From: Symbiotaphrina buchneri
Taxonomy: Eukaryota; Ascomycota; Symbiotaphrinales; Symbiotaphrinaceae
Length of the DNA stretch: 64,000 bases
NCBI GenBank assembly: GCA_001599915.1
Contig: BCIG01000011.1
Location: 434,001-498,000 of the forward strand
Reading direction: 5' to 3'
This document shows, in pieces, positions 21,982-33,109 of this stretch. A model generated the notes under the pieces. It worked only from the letters and a program-made list of their open reading frames with translations, ran no database searches and was not told where the DNA came from. A program made the translations under genes and the position numbers. Position 1 is the stretch's first letter. Each line of letters begins with the position of its first letter.

Positions 21982-22670
21982 ATGGGTCACTCCGCCGGTC
22001 TCAGAGCTGGCACTCGGGTATGATCACTCTCTTTGTGGAAATATCGACCACTTAGCTCACAAAGCCTTCAGTATGCCTTCTCGCGGGACTTCAAGAAGAA
22101 GGGTTACATTGCCCTGTCGACCTACCTGAGGCAATACAGGTGTGTCCGAATTGCGCATCAACGTTGGGAATTGCTGGCTGATTCGTTTTAGGGTCGGTGA
22201 CATCGTCGATATCAAGGTCAATGGTGCCGTCCAGAAGGGGTCAGTATTTACACAACCCCTCATTGTTCGATGTGTGGCCGCGGTCGAGAGAGCATATAGT
22301 GGGGTTTGTTGGAGTGCATCATTGGCTAACTTGGCACAGTATGCCGCACAAGGTATACCACGGAAAGACTGGGGTTGTCTACAATGTTACGGGCCGTGCT
22401 GTCGGAGTGATTATCTACAAGCGGGTCGGTAACCGTTACATCGAAAAGCGTGTCAACATCCGCATCGAACACGTCTCTCATTCAAAATCAAGGGATGAGT
22501 TCCTCAGCCGTGTCAAGAGCAACGCTGAGAAGAGACGGGCTGCAAAGGCTGAAGGCACCAGTGTTCAACTCAAGAGGCAACCGGCGATGCCGAGGGACGC
22601 GAGGACCGTGAGCGCGGTGGACAACTTCCCTGAGACGATCACTGCTGTGCCATATGAGACGACGATTTAA
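21982..22670 (+). CDS. RPL21: 60S ribosomal protein L21 (eL21)
   Basis: Large-subunit ribosomal protein. Starts at ATG 21982 (MGHSAGLRAGTR). Three introns follow: after TR (GTATGA...TTCAG, to about 22069), in an Arg codon after LRQY (GTGTGT...TTTTAG, to about 22191) and in a Met codon after VQKG (GTCAGT...CACAG, to about 22339). The spliced protein reads YAFSRDFKKKGYIALSTYLR, VGDIVDIKVNGAVQKG and MPHKVYHGKTGVVYNVTGRA, then VGVIIYKRVGNRYIEKRVNI, all hallmark eL21 segments, and ends at TAA 22670. About 160 aa, the normal family length. Confidence 0.97.
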
Positions 22671-23518
22671 GGTGGATTCGGTGCAGTTGGTCTGCGTCCT
22701 TCTGTTGCTGGAGTCAATCTCCTATGTCACAACTGAGATCGGCTCATGCTGAGTCCAATTCCATGGCTTGTTCTCAGACTGATTCTCTCATGCCCCTGGT
22801 TCGGACCCATGAAACCATGTCCATGTGGAGAATTGCGTTCCTGTGTTTCTGATCTCGAGAGATCATATACCGTGCCTGGCTGAGAGATATGCCCTTGCCA
22901 AGTGATCAGCGATATGGGTCAACTCCATCTTGTCGGGAGTTTCGACAGGTGCCTAATGGAGCATTTGCCGGATTGATCGCCCCCGTGTCAGACCCTCTCC
23001 GTGCATCAAAGTGTCAAACATGCCGGAGCAGTGCAATCATTCAAACTGTTCGTCATTACGAATGGGGCCTTTCCCAAGCATGCAGGTTTGCCGCGCAGAC
23101 GTGAATGCTCCTTGATCCATAATGGACCATAGTTATTTCTATACTTGCCCACAGCGGAGCAAAATAAGTTATGATTTTGTTGTACATCGTAGAGGACGAG
23201 TATAAAGGTAGGTGACCCGAGGCCTTAGGTACCAGCTTGTAACTTTGCGAGCAAGGAACGGAGGTTCGGCCACTCGAATTCCGGCTAGACCACCGCAGGC
23301 GGAAGTTCGATGGCGTAGCTTGAGAGACTTTTTATGATACTTGCATGCCTGTGTGAATAGCAACCAACGAACAACTTCACGAAGCGCGCCTACTTGTTCC
23401 CCCAGGCCATACCTAGCATCGTTAAGTGAACTTTTACCAGGTTTCTATCTTCAATGGTAGACTCTTCTGCTCGTCATCACTAAGGCTCCTTTCCTTCACC
23501 TGCGCCGCAACTCCGTAC
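22671..23518. other. Spacer between RPL21 and RIM2
   Basis: 848 bp that must contain the RPL21 terminator and RIM2 promoter. No gene, repeat or strong regulatory motif was recognised. Base composition matches the neighbouring genes. Confidence 0.5.
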
Positions 23519-24879
23519 ATGCCCTTTAATCCAGCTCCAAGTACCCCAGGGCAGCGGCAGTCACAGGACTCTAATTCGTCTCTCCCACAGACACCCATTC
23601 CGCAGTCGAGGGAGACTGGCGATGTTTTGCCGGATGATCGCTCGAAGTACGCTTCGATAGCCAAACGGCAGTCGCCCATAGCGAAATCATGGGCGCACTT
23701 CGTCGCCGGCGGGTAAGTCTATGATCAAGCATCGCTATAAGCTCGTCGTCGAAGCCCAGGGCCACTCGCTCTGATCATCATGCTAATCCGGAAATTTCAG
23801 GGTAGGGGGCATGACCTCTGCTGTACTCACAGCCCCTCTAGACGTCCTCAAGACTCGATTACAATCGGACTTCTATCAGGGCCAACTAGCTAGCATCCGA
23901 GCTGCACGGGGCCTACCTCCTCCTGGCGATCTTCCTTTCCCTCGAAATGCGCTGGCTCACTTTGGGGAGACGTTCCGCATATTATTCTCGATACACCGCG
24001 TGGAAGGCTGGCGTGCGCTCTTCAAAGGCCTCGGACCGAACCTGACCGGTGTGGTGCCGGCCCGGGCTATTAATTTCTATACCTATGGCAACGGGAAGCG
24101 TCTGATAAGCAGCTACTTCAATAATGGACAAGAAGCAGCGTGGGTCCATCTGTGTGCGGCTGCTTTTGCTGGCATCGTCACCAGCACTGCTACCAATCCA
24201 ATCTGGCTTGTTAAGACTCGGCTGCAACTCGATAAGTCTCACGCAGAGAAATCCACCGACCCCGCATCTACTCGCCAGTACAAGAACTCCCTAGATTGCA
24301 TTCGGCAAGTCATTCGAAACGAGGGTGTGAGAGGTCTCTACAAAGGCTTAAGTGCGAGCTATCTCGGAGTGACAGAGAGCACCCTGCAGTGGGTGCTGTA
24401 TGAACAAATGAAGATGTATATGGCTCGCAGAGAGGCAAGGCTTATCGCATCAGGAAGACCAAGGTCCGGGTGGGATCAGACGGTGGACTGGACTGGCAAG
24501 GTTGGGGCTGCTGGGAGCGCAAAGTTCTTTGCAGCAATTATCACATACCCCCATGAGGTTCGTGTGATCACCCTACTTGCAATATTTGGACAGATCTAAT
24601 CTTCCCTTCCTTAGGTCGTGAGGACCAGATTGCGGCAAGCCCCAACCCAAGGCGGGACGCTGAAATATAGCGGACTGATCCAGTGTTTCCGGCTGATATG
24701 GAAGGAGGAGGGTATGGCGGGGCTGTACGGTGGCCTCACCCCTCATCTGCTCCGCGTGGTGCCAAGCGCTGCCATCATGTTTGGAATGTAAGGCTCCGCC
24801 GACCCTGGAACTGCAATTGAGGAATACTGACTGTCGTGCCAGGTATGAGATGATACTTCGGGTGTTTGGTGCCGATTAA
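23519..24879 (+). CDS. RIM2: Mitochondrial pyrimidine nucleotide carrier Rim2
   Basis: Inner-membrane carrier of the SLC25 family; Rim2 exchanges pyrimidine (deoxy)nucleotides and supports mitochondrial DNA maintenance. Start at ATG 23519 (MPFNPAPSTPGQRQ). Four exons, with introns after FVAGG (GTAAGT...TTTCAG), after ITYPHE (GTTCGT...CCTTAG, near 24556-24615) and inside a Met codon after IMFG (GTAAGG...GCCAG), ending at 24879 with YEMILRVFGAD. Three carrier repeats are visible, each with a PX(D/E)XX(K/R) signature: PLDVLKTRLQ, NPIWLVKTRLQL and YPHEVVRTRLRQ. The second signature has Trp where most carriers have an acidic residue, a feature shared by the Rim2/nucleotide branch. The long N-terminal extension is low complexity. 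Confidence 0.93.
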
Positions 24880-25294
24880 GAGCAGTCCTTTGCCCCGCTT
24901 CTTGCTCTCAGAAACTGTTCAAAGTGTAACATGACGAACCTCCCACCTCCTTCTAGTACTGGACATAGAGGGAATTAGCACATATGTATTATAATGGCGA
25001 AGTCGCAGTGGTTGGCAGAAACTCAGCAGAACTACGGTAGTTGACGGCGACACTTTTGCTCCCTCTTGACTCAGGCCGCAAGGTCCCCCATTGCAAATCC
25101 AACGATTTCCGCCTGCGGATTACTATTGACAAGTAATGTTGAAGTTCTTCGTTAAGACGTGAAAGTGACATAGAACACCATAGAGAGAACAATCGCTGCA
25201 GCAACTCCGATTTGTATGCCAGAGACACGAAGCAAGAAAGAGGATCACATCCATTCCAAAACCTTCTTCCGCGCCGATTCATGCCGACCGGCTC
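24880..25294. other. Convergent 3' spacer between RIM2 and SNX3
   Basis: 415 bp between two converging genes; it should hold both polyadenylation regions. The open frames here have no recognisable content. Confidence 0.5.
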
Positions 25295-25855
25295 TCACCA
25301 CGCGTTCCTATCCCAATTCGGATCTGGACACCAAGTTCAGCATTTGCTCACGATCAGGGCACAACGTAGACCTGGAAGATCCACTCACCCTGGACGAAAC
25401 TCGCCAGCACCTTGCTCCCGGTCTGGAGCAGAGGATGACCGACGACGATCTGTAGAAAGCGCTGGAGGCCTTCGCGCCTGTGCTCGATGACGTCGTCGGA
25501 GAAGCGGTTGGTAAAGACCTTGCCTGGCAGCGGCGGGTTGGTCACGCGGGCGCTCTCGCGCTCGAGGATGTCACGGAAGTATTCGAAGTCGCTGTAGCGC
25601 CTACGCACTGACGACTGCCGAAGCTTGAAGGCGGGGATGTTGGTCCGGCAGACGATCTCGTACGTTGTGTACATGTTGCGTCCGGTACCATGTGTTTGCG
25701 GGTTGCGGACCTGTTTTTGATCAGCGCGCTGGCCCACTGTCGGCGACCGGGATCGGGGCAAGGCCGGTAGGCAGTACCTCGATCTCTAGGAAGTTTTCGG
25801 GAGGTCCATAGATCTCTTCAAAGCTCTGCTGTCGCGATTCGGGAAGTGCCTGCAT
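25295..25855 (-). CDS. SNX3: Sorting nexin-3 (Snx3/Grd19-like PX protein)
   Basis: Retromer cargo adaptor of endosome-to-Golgi recycling; its PX domain binds PI3P. Three exons on the minus strand, starting at the ATG complementary to 25853-25855 ([20 protein letters not shown]). The first intron falls between IE and VRNPQ, the second within an Asp codon after LASFVQ. The last exon encodes PNWDRNAW and the stop at 25295. The PX core is intact: [18 protein letters not shown] carries the PI3P-binding Arg-Arg-Tyr, and [20 protein letters not shown] carries the Pro loop and second basic site. Without splicing the last exon, the frame would end in an unrelated tail, so the splice is needed. About 140 aa, normal for fungi. 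The start codon is only about 65 bp from an AT-rich block, which may have altered its promoter. Confidence 0.93.
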
Positions 25856-25921
25856 GTTGACTGCTCTCGGGATGCGGGGTGCTTCGGTAGGGAGAGGTTC
25901 TGTGATTATGGCGCAAGGTGA

Positions 25922-27760
25922 TCTATTTTTAAAGGATTATAGATTATTAAAGAAATCATTGAATCAATTTAATAAAACAATATTATTATTCAATTTAAAG
26001 AATAATAAAATATTTAATCTAAGGAATAATAGAATATTTAACTATAAAATTTAAAAGATCTTAGATTCTTAATAAATAAAGAAGAATTTTTAATAGTTAA
26101 TTTATTAGATAGAATATAATAAACTAATTTGAAAACTAATATAACATCTTTATAAAATTTAATATACCTGAAAATGATTATATTGGTAATATTTTAATAT
26201 GTTATTTTCTATTAGAAATAAATTCTATAAAAAGATTAAATCAATAAATATATTAATTTAAGAAAAATCTATTAATATTTTTCTAATTAAATAACTTTAA
26301 TTTAAGTTAATTTTATTTGATTATTTATAATAATTTATTTTTTTAATAAATATAATATATCAATAATATTTTTAATAATATTATAAATTAAGATTATAAC
26401 CTATAAAATAATAATTCTAAATTAATTAATACTTTAATATTCCTAGTTTAATTAATTATAATAATATCAATATAATTATTAAAATATAAGAAAAAATATT
26501 ATATAGTATTAAATAGAATAAATAATTAAATCAGATTTAATAAAAAGGATTAAACCTTAAATAAAATAAAAAGATTTTTATTTTAAATATATATATATTT
26601 ATACATTAGATTAATAATAGTAGTTTATTAATATAATTAAAATAAACATTAATATTCTAATCTTATTTATAATAAATTAGAATTTAAATCTTAAACTTAT
26701 TAAAAAATTAATTATTTATTATAATAACAAGTAATTAAATATTTAAAATAATCAATAATAAGTTATAATTTATTATTAATTTAAATTTAAAAAAGATCTA
26801 AATTAAAAATATCTTTTAATTTAAAGATATTTTTAAAATATAAATAATATTTAAATTATAAAATTATATTAATAACTTGAAAAATAAATTTATAATTTCA
26901 ATTTATATAATTATTTTTATAGAATATAAATAATTTTCAATTTTATAATAAAACTTCAATTTAATTTAATTAGAAAAATCAAATTAAAATTATAAAAAAG
27001 GAATTTTTTAAATTATCAAATTAGATTATTTAATATTATAGATTTAAGAAATAATTAGATAAAAAAACTAATATTTAAAATTTAATTTTAAATAAAACAA
27101 AGGGTTTATATTTAAAATTAATATATTATCATTTTTTATTATTTATAATATCTATTATTAAATAAATTCTTAAAAAACCTTTTTAAAGATAAATAACTAT
27201 TTAAAATTATATTAAATTAAAACAAGAAAATAATTAAATATAAATATTAAATTAAAATTATATAAATACTTTTAATATAATTTTTAAATTCAAATTCTAA
27301 TAATTATTATAATAAAACATATAACTTTTATTTTTTAATATAATAATAAAAAAGAAATAAAATCTAATAATTAATATAATATAATTAAAATTAAACCTTT
27401 TAATTAATCTATAAAGTAAATAAAATATTATTAAGTTTAGAATAATCAATATAATAATAATATATTTATTAATCAAAATCATCAAATAAATTAAAATATA
27501 AATCTTTATATTCTAATCTTATTATTTTTAAGAATCTTAAAATAAGATTAACTATTATTTGTTATATAAATAATTTTTTAATTCTAATAAATTTAAATTA
27601 AAAACAAAAAAATTGAAAACAAATATAATATATATATAATCTATATTTATATTATTATTTTTTATAATTTTTAACCTTTATTCTAATGAAAATAAAATAT
27701 TTTTTTTATTTATAATTTTTTTTTATAATTCTTTATAATTATTGTTGTTTTAAGAATTGA
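25922..27760. repeat. Extremely AT-rich, RIP-like block without genes
   Basis: Composition drops abruptly at about 25922 to nearly pure A/T with only scattered G and C, and recovers at about 27760. No ORF of note, no terminal repeats and no recognisable transposon protein remain. This is the appearance of repeat DNA saturated by RIP. The parent element cannot be named from what is left. A centromere or origin role is conceivable for such DNA but unsupported. Confidence 0.75.
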
Positions 27761-28096
27761 CACACTGATTTTGATACACCAAGGCCGTATATATAAACTC
27801 AGTATTCTGGGAAACCTTACAAGGACGTGAAGATGGAATCTAATGGATGTAGACTACAAGTGAAATGGGTGAGGTTAGGCACATACAATTATATGGCCTC
27901 GCGATAGAAATTTAGTGGACCATAGTGTCACCGAATCTGGTGTCCCACTACATTCCTGAAGAAGACACTACAACGGTCAAAGATGATTGCTACCCAATCC
28001 TATGTACCGAGCCTGCAAGTCTCTGCCTCCTGAAGATCCAAGGTCACAGATGTGGCAGCATCTTCAAGCTGCCAGCTTGCCAAGCTCCCACCCGGC
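27761..28096. other. Edge of the AT-rich block and 3' flank of the dioxygenase gene
   Basis: Normal composition returns with GGCCGTATATATAAACTC near 27783. Nothing gene-like was seen up to the stop of the dioxygenase gene. Confidence 0.45.
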
Positions 28097-29032
28097 TCAT
28101 ATCTTAATGGTTTCCTCGTCAACAACTCCAAATATTGCCTCCATCGGATCCTTGTAGTCGACGAACCCGCAGAACGGAGGGCTAATCGCATAGCCCAGTA
28201 GCCGCTGCGCTTTGGGGGAGAGCCGTTTAGCCTTTTCGGGCGGCACCATGAAATACTGATTCTCTACTTGCCGGTACATTCCCTTACACAAGAATATCCC
28301 GACAGTTTCGCGAGCTTCGTCACTAGTTCCGAGTCAATGCCAAAGACCACGAAGGAACCAAGCTGATACTTACATGGTGGAGTTGGCACCTCCGGCATGA
28401 TATGTCCCTCCCAAGAACAATAAAGTGTCTCCCGGGTTGAGCTCTGCTGGGACTGCTTCATGGTCGTATGGCGTCCGATCGTCTCCCCATTTATGAGATG
28501 CCGGAATAACAATCGTGGCACCGTTAGCTTTTGTCGTTTTGACGATGGCGGTGACAGCACCGAGCATCATCGCCCCGTCGCCGGGTCGGGTGTGGTAGTC
28601 GATTTCATCGCGATGGAGGCCTTGCTGCTTGCCGCCAGGGTTCACCTGGAACCCAACCGTGCTCGAGATCTGAGGTCTGGATATGGCAGTATGCCGTTCC
28701 TGGCCAACCCAATATTCGTATTTCGAGGTTAGAAGCTGTGACGCGACCTCTGTGAGGAGGGGATGTAGAGCTAAATCAATGCACGCGTCTGAGATACCTA
28801 GCAGCCCGATGGCTCTGCGTGTTGTCTTTGGGAAGAATCCAGAGACGTCTCCACCGTCCGCGTCAAAGTAGGGTTTGAGGTCTGTCCGGATCTGAGCAGC
28901 AGCGTCTGGGCTGATGAAATTCTCGATGATGATGCCACCATCGCGTTCGAGAATCTCCAAAAGGAAATCTATACTTGCATCCGCCGCATTGACGCGAACG
29001 ATACTGGTGGTCGACGGGCTCGGGATAGCCAT
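28097..29032 (-). CDS. Phytanoyl-CoA dioxygenase family Fe(II)/2-oxoglutarate oxygenase
   Basis: Two exons, 29032-28374 and 28322-28097, with a 51-bp intron (GTAAGT...ACTAG), giving 294 aa. The metal triad is in place: His140 and Asp142 in GLHRDEIDYH, and distal His212 in GGTYHAGGANST. A basic residue for 2-oxoglutarate is expected shortly after, in exon 2 (IDEARETVGIFLCKG). The C-terminal block KGMYRQVENQYFMVPPE is typical of the fungal PhyH group that includes fumitremorgin B endoperoxidase and AsqJ-like enzymes of secondary metabolism. The exact substrate cannot be read. A cytosolic enzyme is likely, since no signal peptide is seen. It lies next to a Zn2Cys6 regulator and an APC permease, suggesting a small catabolic or metabolite island. 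A duplicated TATA-like element lies upstream. Confidence 0.87.
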
Positions 29033-29126
29033 GTTAGCCTCAAATTCAGAGGACGTGAATAAATTACAATGATCGGGTGAAGCAATGGTGACAGTTGAAC
29101 CTGGGGATCAAAGGTATGTCGGAGTG

Positions 29127-29161
29127 TAGCACGGTATATAAGGATAGCACGGTATATAAGG
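29127..29161 (-). promoter_or_regulatory. Tandem 18-bp duplication carrying two TATA boxes upstream of the dioxygenase gene
   Basis: The unit TAGCACGGTATATAAGGA (plus-strand reading) occurs twice in tandem, the second copy lacking the last base. On the minus strand each copy presents TTATATA, about 100-130 bp before the start codon at 29032, a sensible distance for a fungal TATA box. Which copy is used is unknown. Confidence 0.6.
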
Positions 29162-29646
29162 CCTTCTACACTATGATGAATCGACGAGTAGTCTTCGTCT
29201 TCGGGGAAAGATGTCTCTTTTCAGTATAGGCATGGTTAGGCTTCGCCGAGTGAATGGTAGAACAACCCTTCTTGCATCGACAGATATGGCTCCAGCAAGA
29301 AGGGGTTGTCGGGGTGCCGCCTCTCGTCGACCAATCGAACCAAACTTCCATCTTCGGGTTGAGATGTCGTGGGTTGGGCCAATCGGATCGGCTGAGCCAT
29401 CTCCGATAATGCAATGCCAAGGTTTCTCACACAGGTACGCTTGCTGCAACCCGCACGTCACGCAGTGACAGCTTGAGCTGACTCCAATAAGATGCACAAG
29501 GTAGTATCTAATACTGTATATAGAGATCCCAATGACTGGGCAGGCCATTCTTGCTTCCTTTTACTTGCGCCTCCCGGACTCCGCTGGAATGCTCCTTTTG
29601 GTATCAAGCGTCGCACTGCATACTCAAATCTAGATGTTGAATGTTC

Positions 29647-31395
29647 TTAAAGGAAAAATCGTAGACCCATGTCTTCCATAACATCTACCCAGTGGAGGCC
29701 TCCTGCAGACTGCAGTTGATCATCTGACTGGGCTAAAGCTTCCCCTCGTATCCATACCTCATTAAGGAGAAGTCTAATTTTTCGGTGCCCCTCAAGGTTG
29801 ATCATTTTCTCGAGATTTGTGATCCTCCCGACCACGAACCGGCGCCAAAAAGCGGTCGAAACACTGCTTGGTTTGTCCAAGACATCACTGCATTCGACGC
29901 CCGAGACTGGTAAAAGCGTCGAGGACGAATGCCCCATCACCTGCGGCACAAGGACGCTCCCCGCGATCAAGAGAGGGAGATGATGTAGTGACCGTGTCCC
30001 TGAATCTGTTGGGATGTCTGACAAAAGGCGCAATATCTGCAATGCCAGCATCTGTAGAACACCGGTATATGAGAGAGCCGGACAACCCTTCTCGTTCGAT
30101 TGACCTGTTGAAAGGTACTTTAAAATATTGGTGACCAGACCCAAGTTTTCTCGCTGCTCCGAAACATTCTCAAGTGACCTAACGCACTCTAGCAGCGCTG
30201 CGAGCTGGCAACAGAGTGCTAAATCCCTTAGATCTGATTTCGAAGTATGCTTGTCGAAGGTGTCCGCGATCTGGGAGGCATCTGGGATTTTGTAGCGTAG
30301 AAGCACATCGATGAGGTGGTGTGTCGCTCGAGAGAGTGAGAGCAGGGAGCGTTGGCGAGTGCTGCCGGCGATAGTGCTCCCATCAAGGACACCCCGGCGT
30401 AACAAATTCCTCTTCAAGCGGACAATGCACCCTGCTCTTGCCAAGCACAGCCAGGGGATTGCACTGATTCCCGTCCAGGGATGGACAGACACGGCTTGCG
30501 TTCGGGGGATGGTCGAGGCAGGATCCAGGTAGCCCAGCTGATGAATATCCTGGTCAATTAGGAAGGCAGCCATGGCCTCCCAGTAAGCCTGCAGGCCCAC
30601 GTAGAAATCTAAACGTGACCATTCATCGTGGAGTATTTGTCCGTGCCTGAATTTGTGTTCGATCCAGAATCGAAATAAGGCGCGAGATCCGGAGATATGT
30701 TCGAGTCCGAGACCTGAAACAGCATGCCACGAGGTGGTCATACCCAGCATGATTACTCCGAGGAGAACATTTTCAAATCTCCGGCCCCCCACGGTAGATG
30801 GAGAATGGTCGCGGAGGATGCCTTTCATTTCTTTCCTCAGCTCGGATACTGCTGCTGTAAGGTATTCCAAGCTGTCGAGCGACAGATGCGGAAACGTGTT
30901 GCGAAGATGGCCGGCCGACATGCTCAAAATGCACAACTCTATGAGGGGTGACGAGGTCATCAGAGCCGGAACCTCACTTCGAAGCGGATTGGCAGGGGAA
31001 TCGAAGCAGGAATTGATTACGCAAACCTTGCGAAAGTAATGTGCCAGGAGGAGTAGCATCTTGTCGTTTGATGGCCGTACCTCTAGGGGCAGAGGGGGCA
31101 GAGGAATCAGGACGGTTGCGCCTTCTTGATCCGCCAATCTATCATGCCTCAGAGCAGACAGCTCGCATGCATCTGATGGATCAAAGAAATTTGGCCCATT
31201 CTCCAAGGATGTAGACTGAGTAATCTGATGCTTCTTTTTCCACGTGAGCGTTCTGTCGTAACCGGGACAGGCGAAGCTCCGTCTCGAACAATTGAGACAA
31301 CTTGGTACACCACTATCACATTTAATGCGGCGTGCTTTGCATGTTGCGCAACCGGCTATACGATGAGTCAGACTACGGTCGAGTTGAGTGCCCAT
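29647..31395 (-). CDS. Zn2Cys6 fungal transcription factor
   Basis: Intronless frame of 582 aa. The N-terminus holds a full binuclear zinc cluster at Cys16, 19, 26, 33, 36 and 43 (spacing C-x2-C-x6-C-x6-C-x2-C-x6-C), followed by a basic linker (LTWKKKHQ). The rest is the helical Fungal_trans_2/DUF3468-type middle region (LLLAHYFRKVCVINSCFDS, SAGHLRNTFPHLSLDSLEYL, LLGVIMLGMTTSWHAVSG), typical of cluster-specific regulators. Nuclear and DNA-binding by family. It lies between the dioxygenase (same strand) and the permease (opposite strand), so it may control them; that is inference from position. Confidence 0.93.
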   Translation of the reverse strand: MGTQLDRSLTHRIAGCATCKARRIKCDSGVPSCLNCSRRSFACPGYDRTLTWKKKHQITQSTSLENGPNFFDPSDACELSALRHDRLADQEGATVLIPLPPLPLEVRPSNDKMLLLLAHYFRKVCVINSCFDSPANPLRSEVPALMTSSPLIELCILSMSAGHLRNTFPHLSLDSLEYLTAAVSELRKEMKGILRDHSPSTVGGRRFENVLLGVIMLGMTTSWHAVSGLGLEHISGSRALFRFWIEHKFRHGQILHDEWSRLDFYVGLQAYWEAMAAFLIDQDIHQLGYLDPASTIPRTQAVSVHPWTGISAIPWLCLARAGCIVRLKRNLLRRGVLDGSTIAGSTRQRSLLSLSRATHHLIDVLLRYKIPDASQIADTFDKHTSKSDLRDLALCCQLAALLECVRSLENVSEQRENLGLVTNILKYLSTGQSNEKGCPALSYTGVLQMLALQILRLLSDIPTDSGTRSLHHLPLLIAGSVLVPQVMGHSSSTLLPVSGVECSDVLDKPSSVSTAFWRRFVVGRITNLEKMINLEGHRKIRLLLNEVWIRGEALAQSDDQLQSAGGLHWVDVMEDMGLRFFL

Positions 31396-33109
31396 AACTT
31401 TAATATACCTCGGGAGTTGTGCCGTGCCACATGCTGAAATCGAGACCTCGTTCTGCCAGAGGTCCCAGAAGTAGCCATCAGGGCAGTAGTGGGGAGCTTC
31501 GAACGATACGTAGATACGGAATTCGGCGAAGGAGAAGCCACAGGCTATAAATGTGATGGTCCCGTTGGCGCAGAGTCGACCGGCCTGGGGAGGCCTGACT
31601 CTCTGGATGGCAACAGGGTGGAATTGGGAAGAAAAGCAGACCGGGCACTGCAGGAGCTGCTACCGTGCGTTTTGTTGCTGGGAGCGGAGTTGGCACATGC
31701 TATCAAGTCCACCCACACCGACCGACTAATCCGCACCTTAAGGATCTTCCCCGCCTAACGTAATCTGGGTCTTCTCCACCTCTCTGCCGACAACCCTTGG
31801 TAAAAGATCGCTGATTTTGTCGTGCTCTCTTTTCCCCTTCAGAGTTGGCCAACATCACCATACCAATTACTACAGCACTGCCTGTTTCCCTATTTGCTTC
31901 AATACGTGACCGCCTGGTTCAATCGAGGTACGATACCTACAACTCCCGCCACTCTGGTCAAGAGCCCGGCCTGGTACGGTGAGTCCGGTACAAGAGCAAA
32001 GGGAGCCCAACGCGGCAAGCTCTATCTCCAGACAGATGCCGCTGGTGTGGTGAACTTGGGTCCCCGATACCGGCAGACACTACGAAAGCAATTGGCGGTC
32101 TGTGATGGGAATAAAGGGAGTCGAATATTCTCAAACTTGTGATAATCTCCCGGTCTTTCAAAGCCTCGTTTGTGGGTGATCAGCAACCGCCTTCTCGAGA
32201 ATATGGCAAGCCTTTGTGATCTATACCACTTCAATAAGTCGAGGTGCTCTTGGGAACATTGGTATTTGGAGAGCCGTTACCGTTGCAGACATGTTCGACC
32301 ATGGATCTCTGTTATTGAGGCCGATGCTGGCGGTACCATATCCTGAGGCGTCGATTCGGTGTTTTCATATGGATCTGGCTCGTCTTTCACCACAACACCT
32401 CTACCTCGCCCAAGCCCGAGTCTATCCTTGACTGAGACACCATTCATCGACGACTGTAACTAGGACTGGGTCCCTCTGACCAATCGAACAAAATTTCCCG
32501 ATTCGGCCTAGCCCTTCCATATCTGGTTGGGTGGAGTGTGGGGACTAGCATTGGCCTCGAGTCCTCGTCATGAAGTCCAGGATCCTTTTTCCCTCTGAGG
32601 AAGGACAACACAGTCAGGATCCTTTTTCCCTCTGAGGAAGGACAACACAGACTGTGGCGCAACCTCTCCGGGACCGACGAAAGGTTATTCCACTTGCGAC
32701 ACTGCCATGTGTCGAGTCGGAAGCAGATGCTTCTAGCGTTGATCTAGATAGGTTTTGTCGGAATGAGGTCCAGGTTGATATGCAGTGTCAAGGAGAGTCT
32801 GCACCACGCCGACGAGGAGATACATTCCTCTTCAAGTATTTAATCAACGTCAGCCGCATGGGCAATCCAAGAGTGTTTTTGTTCCTCTCAGCCTTCCATT
32901 GTCTCTCTCTCGCCCTCGCACGCAACCCATTTTGAGCTATCTCGGAGGCTGAGAACCTGCTTGCAACCTCAAACATCTTGCCGTAACGGACTTTCTGAAA
33001 AGAGATCTTCAGGGAAAGGGGAATACCGGTGAACGATTTGCGACTGCGTTTACTCACGAAGTTGAAATTTACAACCTATTCGCAGTCTTTGGTACAAACC
33101 ATTTTCGCC
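31396..33109. other. Long spacer between the regulator and the permease
   Basis: 1.7 kb without a supported gene. It must carry the promoters of both divergent genes. Short open frames on both strands show no family motif. It contains a 37-bp tandem duplication at 32579-32652. Slightly AT-rich at its left end, otherwise ordinary. Confidence 0.5.
32579..32652. repeat. Two-copy 37-bp tandem repeat
   Basis: Two head-to-tail copies of a 37-bp unit beginning AGGATCCTTTTTCCCTCTGA and ending ...GGACAACACAG plus two bases; they are identical except at the last position or two. Within each unit CCCTCTGAGG is partly palindromic. A recent duplication, about 460-530 bp upstream of the permease start. 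Confidence 0.85.
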
